Shown in pieces: positions 51,064-59,810 of a DNA stretch of 64,000 nucleotides. A program made the translations under genes and the position numbers. The DNA is taken from contig NZ_BEWA01000005.1 of NCBI RefSeq assembly GCF_003112535.1, forward strand, positions 44,024 to 108,023, in the 5' to 3' direction. The notes beneath the pieces are model-generated. The model saw nothing but the letters and a program-made list of their open reading frames with translations. It searched no databases and was not told the origin of the DNA. This DNA is from Streptomyces rishiriensis (lineage in GTDB: Bacteria > Actinomycetota > Actinomycetes > Streptomycetales > Streptomycetaceae). The number at the start of each line of letters is the position of its first letter. The first letter of the stretch is position 1.

Positions 51064-51894
51064 GTGAGTGAGAATCAGAACCTCCTCGCGGAGCAGCGCC
51101 GCGCCCTCATCCTGGACGAGGTCCGTCGTCGTGGCGGTGTCCGGGTCAACGAGCTGACCCGCAAGCTCGGCGTGTCGGACATGACGGTGCGCCGCGATCT
51201 GGACGCGCTGGCGCGTCAGGGCGTGCTGGAGAAGGTGCACGGCGGCGCGGTGCCCGTCATGGAGGCGAGTACGCACGAGCCGGGCTTCGAGGCGAAGTCC
51301 GGCCTGGAGCTGACCGCGAAGGAGGACATCGCGAAGGCCGCGGCGCAGCTCGTCACCCCGGGCAGCGCGATCGCGCTGTCGGGCGGTACGACGACCTACG
51401 CGCTGGCGCACCATCTGGTGGACCTGCCGGACCTGACGGTGGTCACCAACTCGGTGCGGGTGGCGGACGTCTTCCACATGGCGCAGCGCACCTCCGGCCC
51501 GCGGCAGGGCGCGGCCACGGTCGTGCTGACCGGCGGGGTGCGCACCCCGTCGGACTCGCTGGTGGGTCCGGTGGCCGACCAGGCCATCGCGGCGCTCCAC
51601 TTCGACGTGCTGTTCCTCGGCGTGCACGGCATATCGGCGGAGGCCGGGCTGTCGACGCCGAACCTGGCGGAGGCCGAGACCAACCGGCGTCTGGTGCAGT
51701 CGGCGCGGCGGGTCGTGGTGGTCGCGGACCACACCAAGTGGGGTGTGGTGGGGCTGAGTTCGTTCGCCGCGCTGGAACAGGTGGACACCCTGGTGACGGA
51801 CGCGGGGCTGCCGGGCGCGGCGCGCGCGGAGATCTCCGAGCACCTGCGGCGTCTGGTCGTCGCGGGCGAGCCCGACGAGGATGCAGACATCTGA
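51064..51894 (+). CDS. DeoR/GlpR-family transcriptional regulator
   Basis: A 276-residue sugar-phosphate-responsive regulator. The winged helix-turn-helix is RRRGGVRVNELTRKLGVSDMTVRRDLDALARQGVLEKVHGGAV (about 17-60), and the C-terminal DeoRC domain has SGGTTTYALAHHL, VVTNSVRVADVF and FLGVHGISAEAGLSTPNLAEAE. The GTG start at 51064 with GGAG upstream gives the expected N-terminus MSENQNLLAEQRRALIL. No sugar operon is next to it, so the targets are unknown. Confidence 0.9.
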   Translation: MSENQNLLAEQRRALILDEVRRRGGVRVNELTRKLGVSDMTVRRDLDALARQGVLEKVHGGAVPVMEASTHEPGFEAKSGLELTAKEDIAKAAAQLVTPGSAIALSGGTTTYALAHHLVDLPDLTVVTNSVRVADVFHMAQRTSGPRQGAATVVLTGGVRTPSDSLVGPVADQAIAALHFDVLFLGVHGISAEAGLSTPNLAEAETNRRLVQSARRVVVVADHTKWGVVGLSSFAALEQVDTLVTDAGLPGAARAEISEHLRRLVVAGEPDEDADI

Positions 51895-51946
51895 CGGAGC
51901 TGCGGCTAGGGTGACCCACCCGTCGACCGAGGGGGTTCGTGCCGCC

Positions 51947-52417
51947 ATGGCCCGTCGTCTGCGCCCGGAAGGGCTCGACTTCGTCGATATCGCTCCCGTG
52001 CGCATGGTCTTCGCCCGGGAGGTCTCGGCTCCCCCGGAGCGGGTCTACCGGGCCCTCGCGGACGACGTCGCGGGCTGGTCCGAATGGTTCCCGGCCGTGA
52101 CCGCCGTCCAGCCGCTGGACGGCGGCGGGGGGCGCGACGTCCGTCTGTGGGGCGGCACCCGGTTCCGGGAGACGGTCCTCGCGGCGAAGCCTTCGGAACT
52201 GTACGCCTACCGCGTGGACGCCACCGGCGTGCCGGGGGTGCGGGCGCTCGTCGAGGAGTGGCGGCTGACGCCCGCGGACGGCGGCACCCGGGTGCGGTGG
52301 ACCTTCGCGACGGATGGAACGGCCGTGTTCCGGGGCGTGGTGCGACTGGCGCGGCCCGGTCTGGGGCGGTCCTTCCGGGAAGCCGTCGCCGCCCTGGACC
52401 GGCGGCTCGCCCGGTGA
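51947..52417 (+). CDS. SRPBCC-family protein
   Basis: A 156-residue START/Bet v1-like lipid-binding fold. It begins MARRLRPEGLDFVDIAPVRM, then VSAPPERVYRALADDVAGWSEWFPAVTAVQPLDGGG, which is the first helix-strand unit of polyketide cyclase/dehydrase-like proteins. It ends with an amphipathic helix FREAVAALDRRLAR. The ATG at 51947 follows GAGGGGG. The family includes membrane-lipid binders and dehydrases; the role here is unknown. It lies 52 bp after the DeoR gene and may be cotranscribed. Confidence 0.85.
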   Translation: MARRLRPEGLDFVDIAPVRMVFAREVSAPPERVYRALADDVAGWSEWFPAVTAVQPLDGGGGRDVRLWGGTRFRETVLAAKPSELYAYRVDATGVPGVRALVEEWRLTPADGGTRVRWTFATDGTAVFRGVVRLARPGLGRSFREAVAALDRRLAR

Positions 52418-52446
52418 GGACCGGCCGGGTCGTCACGGGCCGGACG

Positions 52447-53571
52447 TCACCGCGGCCATACGCCGGTGGCCAGCAGTGACTCGATCGCGGCCGTGTAGGG
52501 GGCGATGTCCAGGCCCTGCTCGGCGAGCCAGGCGTCGGAGTAGTACTTGTCGAGATAGCGGTCGCCCGGGTCGCACAGCAGGGTGACCACGCTGCCCTGG
52601 CGGCCGTCCGCCACCATCTCGGCGACGATCTTGAGCGCGCTCCACAGCCCGGTGCCCGTGGAGCCGCCCGCCTTGCGGCCGATGGCCTGTTCCAGCGCGC
52701 GCACGGCGGCGACGCTGGCCGCGTCGGGAACCTTCATCATCCGGTCGACGGCCCCGGGCACGAAGCTCGGTTCCATGCGCGGCCGGCCGATGCCCTCGAT
52801 GCGCGAGCCGCAGTCGCAGGTGACGTCCGGATCGCCGGTGGTCCAGCCCTCGAAGAAGCACGAGTTCTCCGGGTCGGCGACGCAGACGCGGGTGTCGCGC
52901 TGCGTGTAGTGGATGAAACGCGCGAGGGTCGCGGAGGTACCGCCGGTGCCGGCCGTGGCGACGATCCACGCGGGTTCCGGAAAGCGCTCCAACTCCAGCT
53001 GGCGGAAGATGGATTCGGCGATGTTGTTGTTCCCGCGCCAGTCCGTGGCCCGCTCGGCGTAGGTGAACTGGTCCATGTAGTGGCCGCCGCCGTCCGCCGC
53101 GAGGCGGGCCGACTCCTCGTACAGGGTGCGTGAGTCGTCGACGAAGTGGCACCGGCCGCCGTGGAACTCGATCAGGCGGATCTTCTCGGCGCTCGTCGTA
53201 CGCGGCATGACGGCGATGAAGGGCACGCCGATCAGCTTGGCGAAGTAGGCCTCGGACACGGCCGTCGAGCCGCTGGACGCCTCGATCACCGGGCGGTCCG
53301 GCCGGATCCAGCCGTTGCACAGACCGTAGAGGAAGAGGGAGCGGGCGAGGCGGTGCTTGAGGCTCCCGGTGGGGTGGGTCGACTCGTCCTTGAGATAGAG
53401 GTCGATGCCCCACCGCTCGGGCAGCGGGAAGCGCAGCAGATGCGTGTCGGCCGAGCGGTTGGCGTCCGCCTGGACCTTGCGGACGGCCTCTTTCAGCCAG
53501 TCGCGGTAGGCGGTGTCACTGCGGTCGACATCGAGGGTGGCGCCGGTCCTGGCGGGCGGGGAGGTGGTCAC
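52447..53571 (-). CDS. cds1: PLP-dependent cysteine desulfhydrase, Cds1-like
   Basis: A 374-residue cysteine synthase-fold enzyme resembling mycobacterial Cds1, which releases sulfide from L-cysteine. The PLP lysine is in [14 protein letters not shown], the substrate loop in [13 protein letters not shown] and the phosphate loop in [33 protein letters not shown] is typical of this subfamily. The GTG start overlaps the stop of a possible 20-residue leader ORF (GTGA). Such enzymes regulate the intracellular cysteine pool and redox balance. Confidence 0.85.
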   Translation of the reverse strand: MTTSPPARTGATLDVDRSDTAYRDWLKEAVRKVQADANRSADTHLLRFPLPERWGIDLYLKDESTHPTGSLKHRLARSLFLYGLCNGWIRPDRPVIEASSGSTAVSEAYFAKLIGVPFIAVMPRTTSAEKIRLIEFHGGRCHFVDDSRTLYEESARLAADGGGHYMDQFTYAERATDWRGNNNIAESIFRQLELERFPEPAWIVATAGTGGTSATLARFIHYTQRDTRVCVADPENSCFFEGWTTGDPDVTCDCGSRIEGIGRPRMEPSFVPGAVDRMMKVPDAASVAAVRALEQAIGRKAGGSTGTGLWSALKIVAEMVADGRQGSVVTLLCDPGDRYLDKYYSDAWLAEQGLDIAPYTAAIESLLATGVWPR

Positions 53572-53630
53572 GGCGGGGCTCCTTCAGGCTTCGCGCCGAC
53601 GGGGGTCCGCGCGGCCGACGTATCGATCAT
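53568..53630 (-). CDS. Possible 20-aa leader peptide coupled to Cds1
   Basis: An ATG at 53630 with GGAAGG 5 nt upstream opens a 20-codon frame beginning [12 protein letters not shown], whose TGA overlaps the Cds1 GTG. An in-frame upstream ATG at 53660 would give 30 residues. Two related blocks, AAGGTGTTTATG and AAGGTGTGTTTATG on the minus strand, lie about 30 bp apart here. It may couple translation of the downstream gene. No cysteine codon is present, so a cysteine-sensing attenuator is not indicated. Confidence 0.35.
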   Translation of the reverse strand: MIDTSAARTPVGAKPEGAPP

Positions 53631-53916
53631 AAACACCTTCCGCACGCTTCTCACCTGCATAAACACACCTTTGACGTCCTCAAAGCCGGCCCTGGGGAGC
53701 GGTCGGGGGCGGGTAGGGGGGCGCATTCGCGCGAGTGCTCCGGCCGGCGCGCCGGGAGTGCTGCACGCACTGGTGCTCGACGCCGGGCGCGGGCAGACTG
53801 CACCGGGCGGGGCGAAGGCCCCGGACGGGGTGAGAGCCCCGGCCCGGAGCCGGGTACCGGTCGGGGGCGCACACCGGATCAGAGGAGAGAGATCGATCGC
53901 GAGGGGGCGGGAAAGC

Positions 53917-54240
53917 ATGGCGGAGCCGGAGTTCACGGCTACGGGCGTGCGTATCGGCAAGCGGCTGCGTTCGCTCACCCGGGCCGGCCAGGTCCGGATC
54001 AACGAGGGCCGGCTTGAGCTGCTGACCAGCTACGGCAGCGAGATCGACAGTGCGCCCGTGCAGGCGGTCCGGGCCTCCCGGCCCTGGTTCGCCTCGGAGG
54101 ACCGGGCACTGGCCGACCTCAACGGCGAGCGGTACCTGCTGACCCTCGGCGACCACGATCCGGCGCCGGGCGAGCCCGGACCGCCGGCGGCGCGCCGCTT
54201 CATCGAGGCCGTGCGCAGGGCGGCGGGGCGCGGCGGCTGA
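53917..54240 (+). CDS. Hypothetical protein, 107 aa
   Basis: A small soluble protein starting MAEPEFTATGVRIGKRLRSLTRAGQVRI. It reads as a compact alpha/beta domain of about 100 residues with WFASEDRALADLNGERYLLTLG. A frame extends upstream to 53146 but is antisense to cds1 and lacks a site; GAGGGGGCGG before the ATG at 53917 supports this start. Similar short proteins are common in Streptomyces with no known function. Confidence 0.7.
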   Translation: MAEPEFTATGVRIGKRLRSLTRAGQVRINEGRLELLTSYGSEIDSAPVQAVRASRPWFASEDRALADLNGERYLLTLGDHDPAPGEPGPPAARRFIEAVRRAAGRGG

Positions 54241-54456
54241 GCCCGCGCGGAATCGGACGATGACCCGGCGATCGGGCCACCGCGAGTTGCGGTGCGCCAT
54301 CCGCTGCGTCACTCTGATCTCACGTCACTCTGGGTGTACCGGCGATAACGCTGCGAACCAGCCCGCCGGCCATGACAGCAGGCGGCCGCCTTGCGCAGAC
54401 GCCCTGCTCGATCCGAACTCCGTGTTCTTCCGGACCTCAGTCGGGGAGTCGCAGCC

Positions 54457-54993
54457 GTGATCACCAACCCAAGCAGGCACTGCATGGTGGAGCTTCAGGC
54501 CCTGCCGTCGCGGATCGGCCAGGTCCGCAGAATCGTATCGGCGCAATTGCGTTACTGGCATATGGACCCGTTGATAGACCGGGCCGCGCTCGGTGTGACG
54601 GAGCTGCTGACCAACGTCCACCTGCACGCCCAGCCCGACAAGACGTGTGTCGTGGAGATGGAGCTGCTGCTGGACCGGCTCACCGTCTCCGTGCGGGACC
54701 GCGACCCGCGGCTGCCGGTCGTGGGGTCCGTCGACCACGAGGCTCTCGCCACCTGTGGGCGCGGCCTGGCGATGGTGGCCGCGGTCAGTGAGAGCTGGGG
54801 CGCCCGGCCGGACGGCGAGTCCGGCAAGGTCGTGTGGTTCACGCTCCCGGCGCCCTCCGCCACGCGCGATCTGTCGGCGCGGCCGACCCGGCGCACCCCC
54901 AGGGAGCAGACCGCGCCCCTGTTCGCGGAGGTCGTCTCCGTCGACGACCTGGTGCCCGCACACGCTCCCGCCCGGTCGGCCGTCGTCGGCTGA
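54457..54993 (+). CDS. RsbW/SpoIIAB-like ATP-binding protein
   Basis: A 178-residue HATPase_c-type anti-sigma-factor-like kinase. The N-box is ALGVTELLTNVHLHAQ (about 45-60) and the G-box ATCGRGLAMVAAVSESWG (about 95-112), with SVRDRDPRLPV between. A C-terminal tail of about 45 residues is Pro/Arg-rich. The GTG at 54457 has GGGGAG 8 nt upstream. Streptomycetes have many such regulators; the partner sigma factor or STAS protein is not nearby. Confidence 0.85.
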   Translation: MITNPSRHCMVELQALPSRIGQVRRIVSAQLRYWHMDPLIDRAALGVTELLTNVHLHAQPDKTCVVEMELLLDRLTVSVRDRDPRLPVVGSVDHEALATCGRGLAMVAAVSESWGARPDGESGKVVWFTLPAPSATRDLSARPTRRTPREQTAPLFAEVVSVDDLVPAHAPARSAVVG

Positions 54994-55137
54994 CCGGGCG
55001 GTGAAACCCCTGGGACGTGCGCCCGGTGGACCTGCCTCCACGGAGCGGCCGCCGGGCGCACGTCGTTCCGCGGGGGTACGGGACGTCCCGGCGCACACGG
55101 CGCCTCGCGGCGGGGCACCGCGTCCGGGCGCACCGTC

Positions 55138-55413
55138 CTAGCGGCGGGGCCGGCCGAACTGTTCGTCCAGGACGGACTCCCGGCGCCAGTACTCGTCCTC
55201 GTCGATCTCGCCGGAGGCGAAGCGCCGGCCGAGGACGGCGAGCGGGGAGTCGCCCGCGGGGCGATCCACGGGGCCCCAGGGGCCGCGACGGCCTCGCCCG
55301 ACCGTGCGGCGCACAAGGGTGACCACGCCGACGGCGACGGCCGCCCAGATCAGCGGAAGGAACAGGATCCAGGGGCCGGGTCCGCCGCCGCCCCAGTTCG
55401 CCAGGGTGTTCAT
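55138..55413 (-). CDS. SHOCT-domain small membrane protein
   Basis: A 91-residue protein with one helix (about 15-35, ILFLPLIWAAVAVGVVTLV) and a C-terminal SHOCT domain (LAVLGRRFASGEIDEDEYWRRESVLDE). The SHOCT motif is a short oligomerisation domain found at the C-terminus of many small membrane proteins. The ATG has GAGATGACC upstream. It is divergent from the TetR gene. Confidence 0.85.
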   Translation of the reverse strand: MNTLANWGGGGPGPWILFLPLIWAAVAVGVVTLVRRTVGRGRRGPWGPVDRPAGDSPLAVLGRRFASGEIDEDEYWRRESVLDEQFGRPRR

Positions 55414-55534
55414 CTCGGGTCATCTCCTCGGTGAGGTCCTCGTCCACTGCGGTGTTTCGAGGGTCGCGCCGGGAGGGAGCCCCGGTCGTCGTACCGCCAG
55501 CGGCAGTTCATGTACCTCCTGGGGAGTACACCTT

Positions 55535-55556
55535 CTGTAACTACCAGTATGTACAG
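55535..55556. promoter_or_regulatory. Candidate TetR operator
   Basis: CTGTA (55535-55539) and TACAG (55552-55556) form an inverted repeat spanning 22 bp. The centre-to-ATG distance is about 18 bp, so binding would block the TetR gene itself and possibly the divergent SHOCT gene. Confidence 0.4.
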
Positions 55557-55563
55557 TGGCGTC

Positions 55564-56163
55564 ATGAGCACCTCGGAGCGACTGATCGAGTCCACCCGCG
55601 AGCTGCTGTGGGAACGCGGGTACGTGGGCACCAGCCCCAAGGCGATCCTGGAGCGGGCGGGCGCAGGGCAGGGCAGCATGTACCACCACTTCAAGGGCAA
55701 GCCCGACCTCGCCCTCGCGGCGATCCGGCGGACGGCCGAGGAGATGCGGGCCGCCGCCGCGGCCGTCCTCGACGGGCCGGGGACGCCGTACGAGCGCATC
55801 AGGGCGTATCTGCTGCGCGAGCGGGACGTGCTGCGCGGCTGCCCGATCGGCCGGCTGACGATGGATCCGGAGGTCGTCGCGAGCGACGAGCTGCGCGAAC
55901 CGGTCGACGAGACGATCGACTGGATCCGTGAACGGCTGGCGGGGATCGTCGAAGAGGGCCTGGAACAGGGCCAGTTCGCGCCCGGGCTGGACGGCGAGGC
56001 GATCGCCGCGACCGTCGTCGCCACCGTGCAGGGCGGGTACGTCCTGGCCCGGGCCTCCGGTTCGCCGGGCGACTTCGACGCCGCCGTCCGCGGACTGCTC
56101 TCCCTTCTCGCACCCTGTCCGACCGACCAGGAGGCCCCGTGCACGCCCTGCAGTACGAGCTGA
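55564..56163 (+). CDS. TetR/AcrR-family regulator
   Basis: A 199-residue repressor. The helix-turn-helix is GYVGTSPKAILERAGAGQGSMYHHFKGKPDLALAAI (about 21-56). The C-terminal domain has a Cys-Pro-Ile-Gly-Arg-Leu motif (RGCPIGRLTMDPEV) often seen in TetR_C_15-like members. The ATG at 55564 lies just after the candidate operator. The downstream DUF4865 gene overlaps its 3' end by 25 bp, and such pairs are frequent, so it probably controls that gene. Confidence 0.88.
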   Translation: MSTSERLIESTRELLWERGYVGTSPKAILERAGAGQGSMYHHFKGKPDLALAAIRRTAEEMRAAAAAVLDGPGTPYERIRAYLLRERDVLRGCPIGRLTMDPEVVASDELREPVDETIDWIRERLAGIVEEGLEQGQFAPGLDGEAIAATVVATVQGGYVLARASGSPGDFDAAVRGLLSLLAPCPTDQEAPCTPCSTS

Positions 56164-56750
56164 CGCTGCCCGCCGACTACGACACGGAGATCATCCGCAC
56201 ACGCGTGTCCCGCAGGGGACATCTCCTCGACGACTGGCCGGGCCTCGGCCTGAAGGCGTACCTGCTGCGCGAGCGCGGTGTGCACGGTTCGCCGGTCAAC
56301 CAGTACGCGCCGTTCTACCTGTGGAACGCGGTGGACGGCATGAACGCCTTCCTGTGGGGCGGCGGTTTCCAGAGACTGAGCGACGACTTCGGCCGTCCGC
56401 GGGCGCGGCAGTGGACCGGCCTCGCCTACGAGGAGGGCGTGGCCGCCGGTGCGCCCGCACGGTTCGCCGTACGACGGCGGCGGCCGGTGCCGGACGCGGC
56501 GGTGCTCGCCGAGGCCGTGCAGGAGGCGGTGGACGAGGCGGGGCGGCTGGCACGGCAGGAGGGGGCCGTGCTCGCCGCCGCGGCCGTGGACACGAGCCGC
56601 TGGGAGACCGTGCACTTCTCGCTCTGGGAGCACCCGGAAGGCCGGGAAGACCGGGAGCACGGCACGCCGAAGGCCGAGGGCGACGTGTTCCAGGTGCTGC
56701 ATCTGTCCGCGCCGGAGCGGGCCGCGCTGCCCCGGGGCCGGCAGTGGTGA
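56139..56750 (+). CDS. DUF4865-family protein
   Basis: A 203-residue protein starting at a GTG within the end of the TetR gene: MHALQYELTLPADYDTEIIRTRV. It contains HLLDDWPGLGLKAYLLRERGVHGSPVNQYAPFYLWN and FLWGGGFQRLSDDFGRP, the pattern of DUF4865, which is usually next to a TetR regulator. The fold resembles ferredoxin-like monooxygenases (YdhR type). Function is unknown; a role in small-molecule response is plausible. Confidence 0.82.
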   Translation: MHALQYELTLPADYDTEIIRTRVSRRGHLLDDWPGLGLKAYLLRERGVHGSPVNQYAPFYLWNAVDGMNAFLWGGGFQRLSDDFGRPRARQWTGLAYEEGVAAGAPARFAVRRRRPVPDAAVLAEAVQEAVDEAGRLARQEGAVLAAAAVDTSRWETVHFSLWEHPEGREDREHGTPKAEGDVFQVLHLSAPERAALPRGRQW

Positions 56751-56873
56751 GCGCGGTGCGCACGGCCCTCTCCTGGGAGCGACGCGTACCGGGGCTCTCC
56801 GGATTCTCGTGTGAGCGGGGCCCGTGACGGCGCCTGCCGCGCGGTTCCCGGCGCGATCAGGTAATCAGGAACG

Positions 56874-59342
56874 GTGGACAAGGACGCGAACGACCTCTTC
56901 GTGCATGTCCGGGGCGCCAGTGAGAACAACCTGCGGAACATCGATGTCGACGTTCCGCGGGACGCGATGGTCGCCTTCACCGGCGTCTCCGGTTCGGGCA
57001 AGTCCTCGCTCGCGTTCGGCACGCTGTACGCGGAGGCCCAGCGGCGCTACTTCGAGTCCGTGGCGCCGTACGCCCGAAGGCTGTTGCACCAGGTCGGCGC
57101 GCCGCACGTGCAGGAGATCACCGGACTGCCGCCGGCCGTGGCCCTGCAGCAGCGACGCGGGTCGCCCAGCTCGCGCTCGACGGTCGGCACCCTCACCACG
57201 CTGTCCAATCTGCTGCGCATGCTGTACTCCCGCGCCGGCACCTATCCGCCCGGGGCCGCCCGGCTGGAGGCCGAGTCGTTCTCGCCCAACACCGCGGCCG
57301 GCGCCTGCCCGGAGTGCCACGGACTGGGCGTCGTGCACGACGTCGCCGAGGACCTGCTCGTCCCGGACCCCTCGCTGAGCATCCGCGAGGGGGCGATCGC
57401 CGCCTGGCCGGGCGCCTGGCAGGGCGCCAACCTGCGCAGTGTCGTGAACGGCCTGGGGATCGACATCGACCGGCCGTGGCGCAGGCTCAGGAAGAAGGAC
57501 CGGGACTGGCTGCTGTACACGGACGAGCAGCCCTCCGTGTACATCGAGCCGGAGGAGGACCGCGTCGACTACGGCTACCAGGGCAAGTTCTGGAGTGCCC
57601 GCAAGCACGTCATGCACGTCCTCGCCGACTCCAAGAGCGAGAAGATGCGCGAACGGGCGCTCCGGTTCGTCAGGAGCGTGCCCTGCCCCGAGTGCCACGG
57701 CAGCGGACTGCGGCCCGAGGCGCTCGCCGTGACCTTCGCCGGACGGTCCATCGCCGAGATCAACGCGATGCCGCTCACCGAGGTCGTGGGGCTGCTGCGG
57801 CCCGTCGCGGGGCGGCCCGAGGCCGACGCCACCACGTCGACCGCCCGATCCGGGGAGACGACCGAGGTCGCGGTCCGGATCTGCGGCGATCTGGTCGCGC
57901 GGGTCGACGTACTCCTCGACCTGGGCCTCGGATATCTCGGCCTCGGGCGCCGTTCGACGACCCTGTCGCCCGGCGAGGCGCAACGTCTGCGGATCGCCAC
58001 CCAGCTGCGCTCGGGGCTGTTCGGCGTCGTCTACGTCCTCGACGAACCCTCCGCGGGCCTGCACCCGGCTGACGCGGAACCGCTGCTGGACGTGCTGGAC
58101 CGCCTCAAGGCGGCGGGCAACTCGCTGTTCGTCGTGGAACACGACATGGACGTCGTACGGCGGGCGGACTGGGTGGTGGACATCGGTCCCGGCGCGGGCG
58201 AGGGCGGCGGGCGCGTGCTGTACAGCGGCCCGGTCGCCGGTCTCGAGCGGGTGGGTGAGTCGGCCACGAGCCAGTACCTGTTCGGGCGGGCCCAGCCGCT
58301 CGATCACCGCCCGCGCACCCCGCACGGCCGGCTGCGCCTGCGCGGCGTCTCCCGCCACAATCTGCGCGACGTGTCCGTCGAGGTGCCGCTCTGCGTACTG
58401 ACGGCGGTGACGGGCGTGTCCGGTTCCGGAAAGTCGACGCTGGTGACGCAGGTGCTCGCCGAGGTCGTCCGCGGCCACCTCGGACTCGCACCCGAGGAGC
58501 CCGACGAGGCGCGGCTGGAGGTCGACGTCCAGGACGCGTCGGGGGTCGAGTCGTTCGACCGGCTGGTCCTGGTCGACCAACGGCCCATCGGCCGGACTCC
58601 CCGGTCCAACCTGGCCACGTACACGGGGATGTTCGACGCGGTGCGCAAGCTGTACGCGGCGACGGACGAGGCCAGGGCGCGCGGCTACTCGGCCGGGCGG
58701 TTCTCCTTCAACGTGCCCGAAGGGCGGTGCGAGACCTGCCAGGGCGAGGGATTCGTCGCGGTGGAGCTGCTGTTCCTGCCCGGCACCTACGCGCCGTGCC
58801 CGACCTGCCAGGGCGCCCGGTACAACGCCGAAACGCTGGAAGTCACCTACCGCGGCAAGAACATCGCGGAAGTGCTGGCACTGTCCGTCGACTCCGCCGC
58901 CACGTTCCTGTCCGCCGTCCCGGCCGCCTCCCGCAGTCTGGAGACGCTGCGCGAGGTGGGACTGGGGTACCTGCGGCTGGGGCAGCCCGCGACGGAACTC
59001 AGCGGTGGTGAGGCGCAACGCATCAAGCTGGCCACCGAACTGCAGCGCGCCCGCCGCGGGCACGCGCTCTACCTGCTCGACGAGCCGACGGCGGGGCTGC
59101 ACCCCTCGGACATCGCGCTGCTGCTGCGACAGCTGCACCGGCTCGTCGACGCCGGCAACACGGTCGTCCTCGTCGAGCACGACCTGGACACGATCGCCAC
59201 CGCCGACTGGGTCATCGACCTCGGGCCGGGCGGCGGCGACGCGGGCGGGCGGGTGGTCGCGGCGGGCCCGCCGGCCAAGGTGGCGAGGGCCCGCCGCAGC
59301 GCCACCGCCCCCTATCTCGCGGCCCGGCTCGCGCACCCCTGA
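56874..59342 (+). CDS. UvrA paralogue (UvrA2-like ABC ATPase)
   Basis: An 822-residue UvrA-family protein with two ABC ATPase halves. Walker A motifs are GVSGSGKSSLAFGTLY (N half) and GVSGSGKSTLV (C half); signatures are LSPGEAQRLRIA and LSGGEAQRIKLA. Zinc-ribbon CPECHGLG, CPECHGSG, CETCQGEG and CPTCQG motifs are present. It is shorter than canonical UvrA (about 950) because it lacks most of the insertion and UvrB-binding region, as in class II UvrA2 proteins. These are associated with tolerance of DNA-damaging drugs, with unclear mechanism. The GTG at 56874 is the first in-frame start (MDKDANDLFVHVRGA). Confidence 0.88.
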   Translation: MDKDANDLFVHVRGASENNLRNIDVDVPRDAMVAFTGVSGSGKSSLAFGTLYAEAQRRYFESVAPYARRLLHQVGAPHVQEITGLPPAVALQQRRGSPSSRSTVGTLTTLSNLLRMLYSRAGTYPPGAARLEAESFSPNTAAGACPECHGLGVVHDVAEDLLVPDPSLSIREGAIAAWPGAWQGANLRSVVNGLGIDIDRPWRRLRKKDRDWLLYTDEQPSVYIEPEEDRVDYGYQGKFWSARKHVMHVLADSKSEKMRERALRFVRSVPCPECHGSGLRPEALAVTFAGRSIAEINAMPLTEVVGLLRPVAGRPEADATTSTARSGETTEVAVRICGDLVARVDVLLDLGLGYLGLGRRSTTLSPGEAQRLRIATQLRSGLFGVVYVLDEPSAGLHPADAEPLLDVLDRLKAAGNSLFVVEHDMDVVRRADWVVDIGPGAGEGGGRVLYSGPVAGLERVGESATSQYLFGRAQPLDHRPRTPHGRLRLRGVSRHNLRDVSVEVPLCVLTAVTGVSGSGKSTLVTQVLAEVVRGHLGLAPEEPDEARLEVDVQDASGVESFDRLVLVDQRPIGRTPRSNLATYTGMFDAVRKLYAATDEARARGYSAGRFSFNVPEGRCETCQGEGFVAVELLFLPGTYAPCPTCQGARYNAETLEVTYRGKNIAEVLALSVDSAATFLSAVPAASRSLETLREVGLGYLRLGQPATELSGGEAQRIKLATELQRARRGHALYLLDEPTAGLHPSDIALLLRQLHRLVDAGNTVVLVEHDLDTIATADWVIDLGPGGGDAGGRVVAAGPPAKVARARRSATAPYLAARLAHP

Positions 59343-59551
59343 CGACTGCGCGAGGGGCCGAGCACCGGTCAGCCGGCCATGTCCCACTGTGCGGACATCT
59401 TCGACACGCCCTGGCCCGTCTCGGTCATGGCCCGATCGGATCGACGTCTGTCCCGTCGAGACGCTGTCCGGGGCGGGCGGCCCGGGCGAGGATGGCGGTC
59501 GACGGACGACGCCGGACGACGACGAAGCCGCAGGTGAGGAGCAGGACAGCC

Positions 59552-59737
59552 ATGGCCCTGGAGATGCGCGACCACTGCGAGCGCTGTACGACGACCGCCC
59601 TGCCGCCCGACGCGCCGGCCCGGATCTGCTCCTACGAGTGCACGTTCTGCATGCCCTGCGCCGAGGCCATGGGCGACGTCTGCCCCGACTGCGGGGGCGA
59701 GCTGACCCCCCGGCCCCGGCGAGCCCCGGCCGCGTGA
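59552..59737 (+). CDS. DUF1272 cysteine-rich protein
   Basis: A 61-residue protein with eight cysteines: HCERCTTTALPP, CSYECTFCMPCAE, and VCPDCGGEL. This is the DUF1272 pattern, probably a zinc-binding fold. It is soluble and short. The ATG at 59552 has GAGGAGCAGG upstream and starts MALEMRDHCERC; a longer frame to 59492 lacks a site. Confidence 0.9.
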   Translation: MALEMRDHCERCTTTALPPDAPARICSYECTFCMPCAEAMGDVCPDCGGELTPRPRRAPAA

Positions 59738-59810
59738 CCCCTCGGCGGTCCGCCCGGCGGCAGCAGGGGTCGGGGTGCGCGCAGCTCGTCCGGCGGTCGT
59801 CGGTCCCGGG

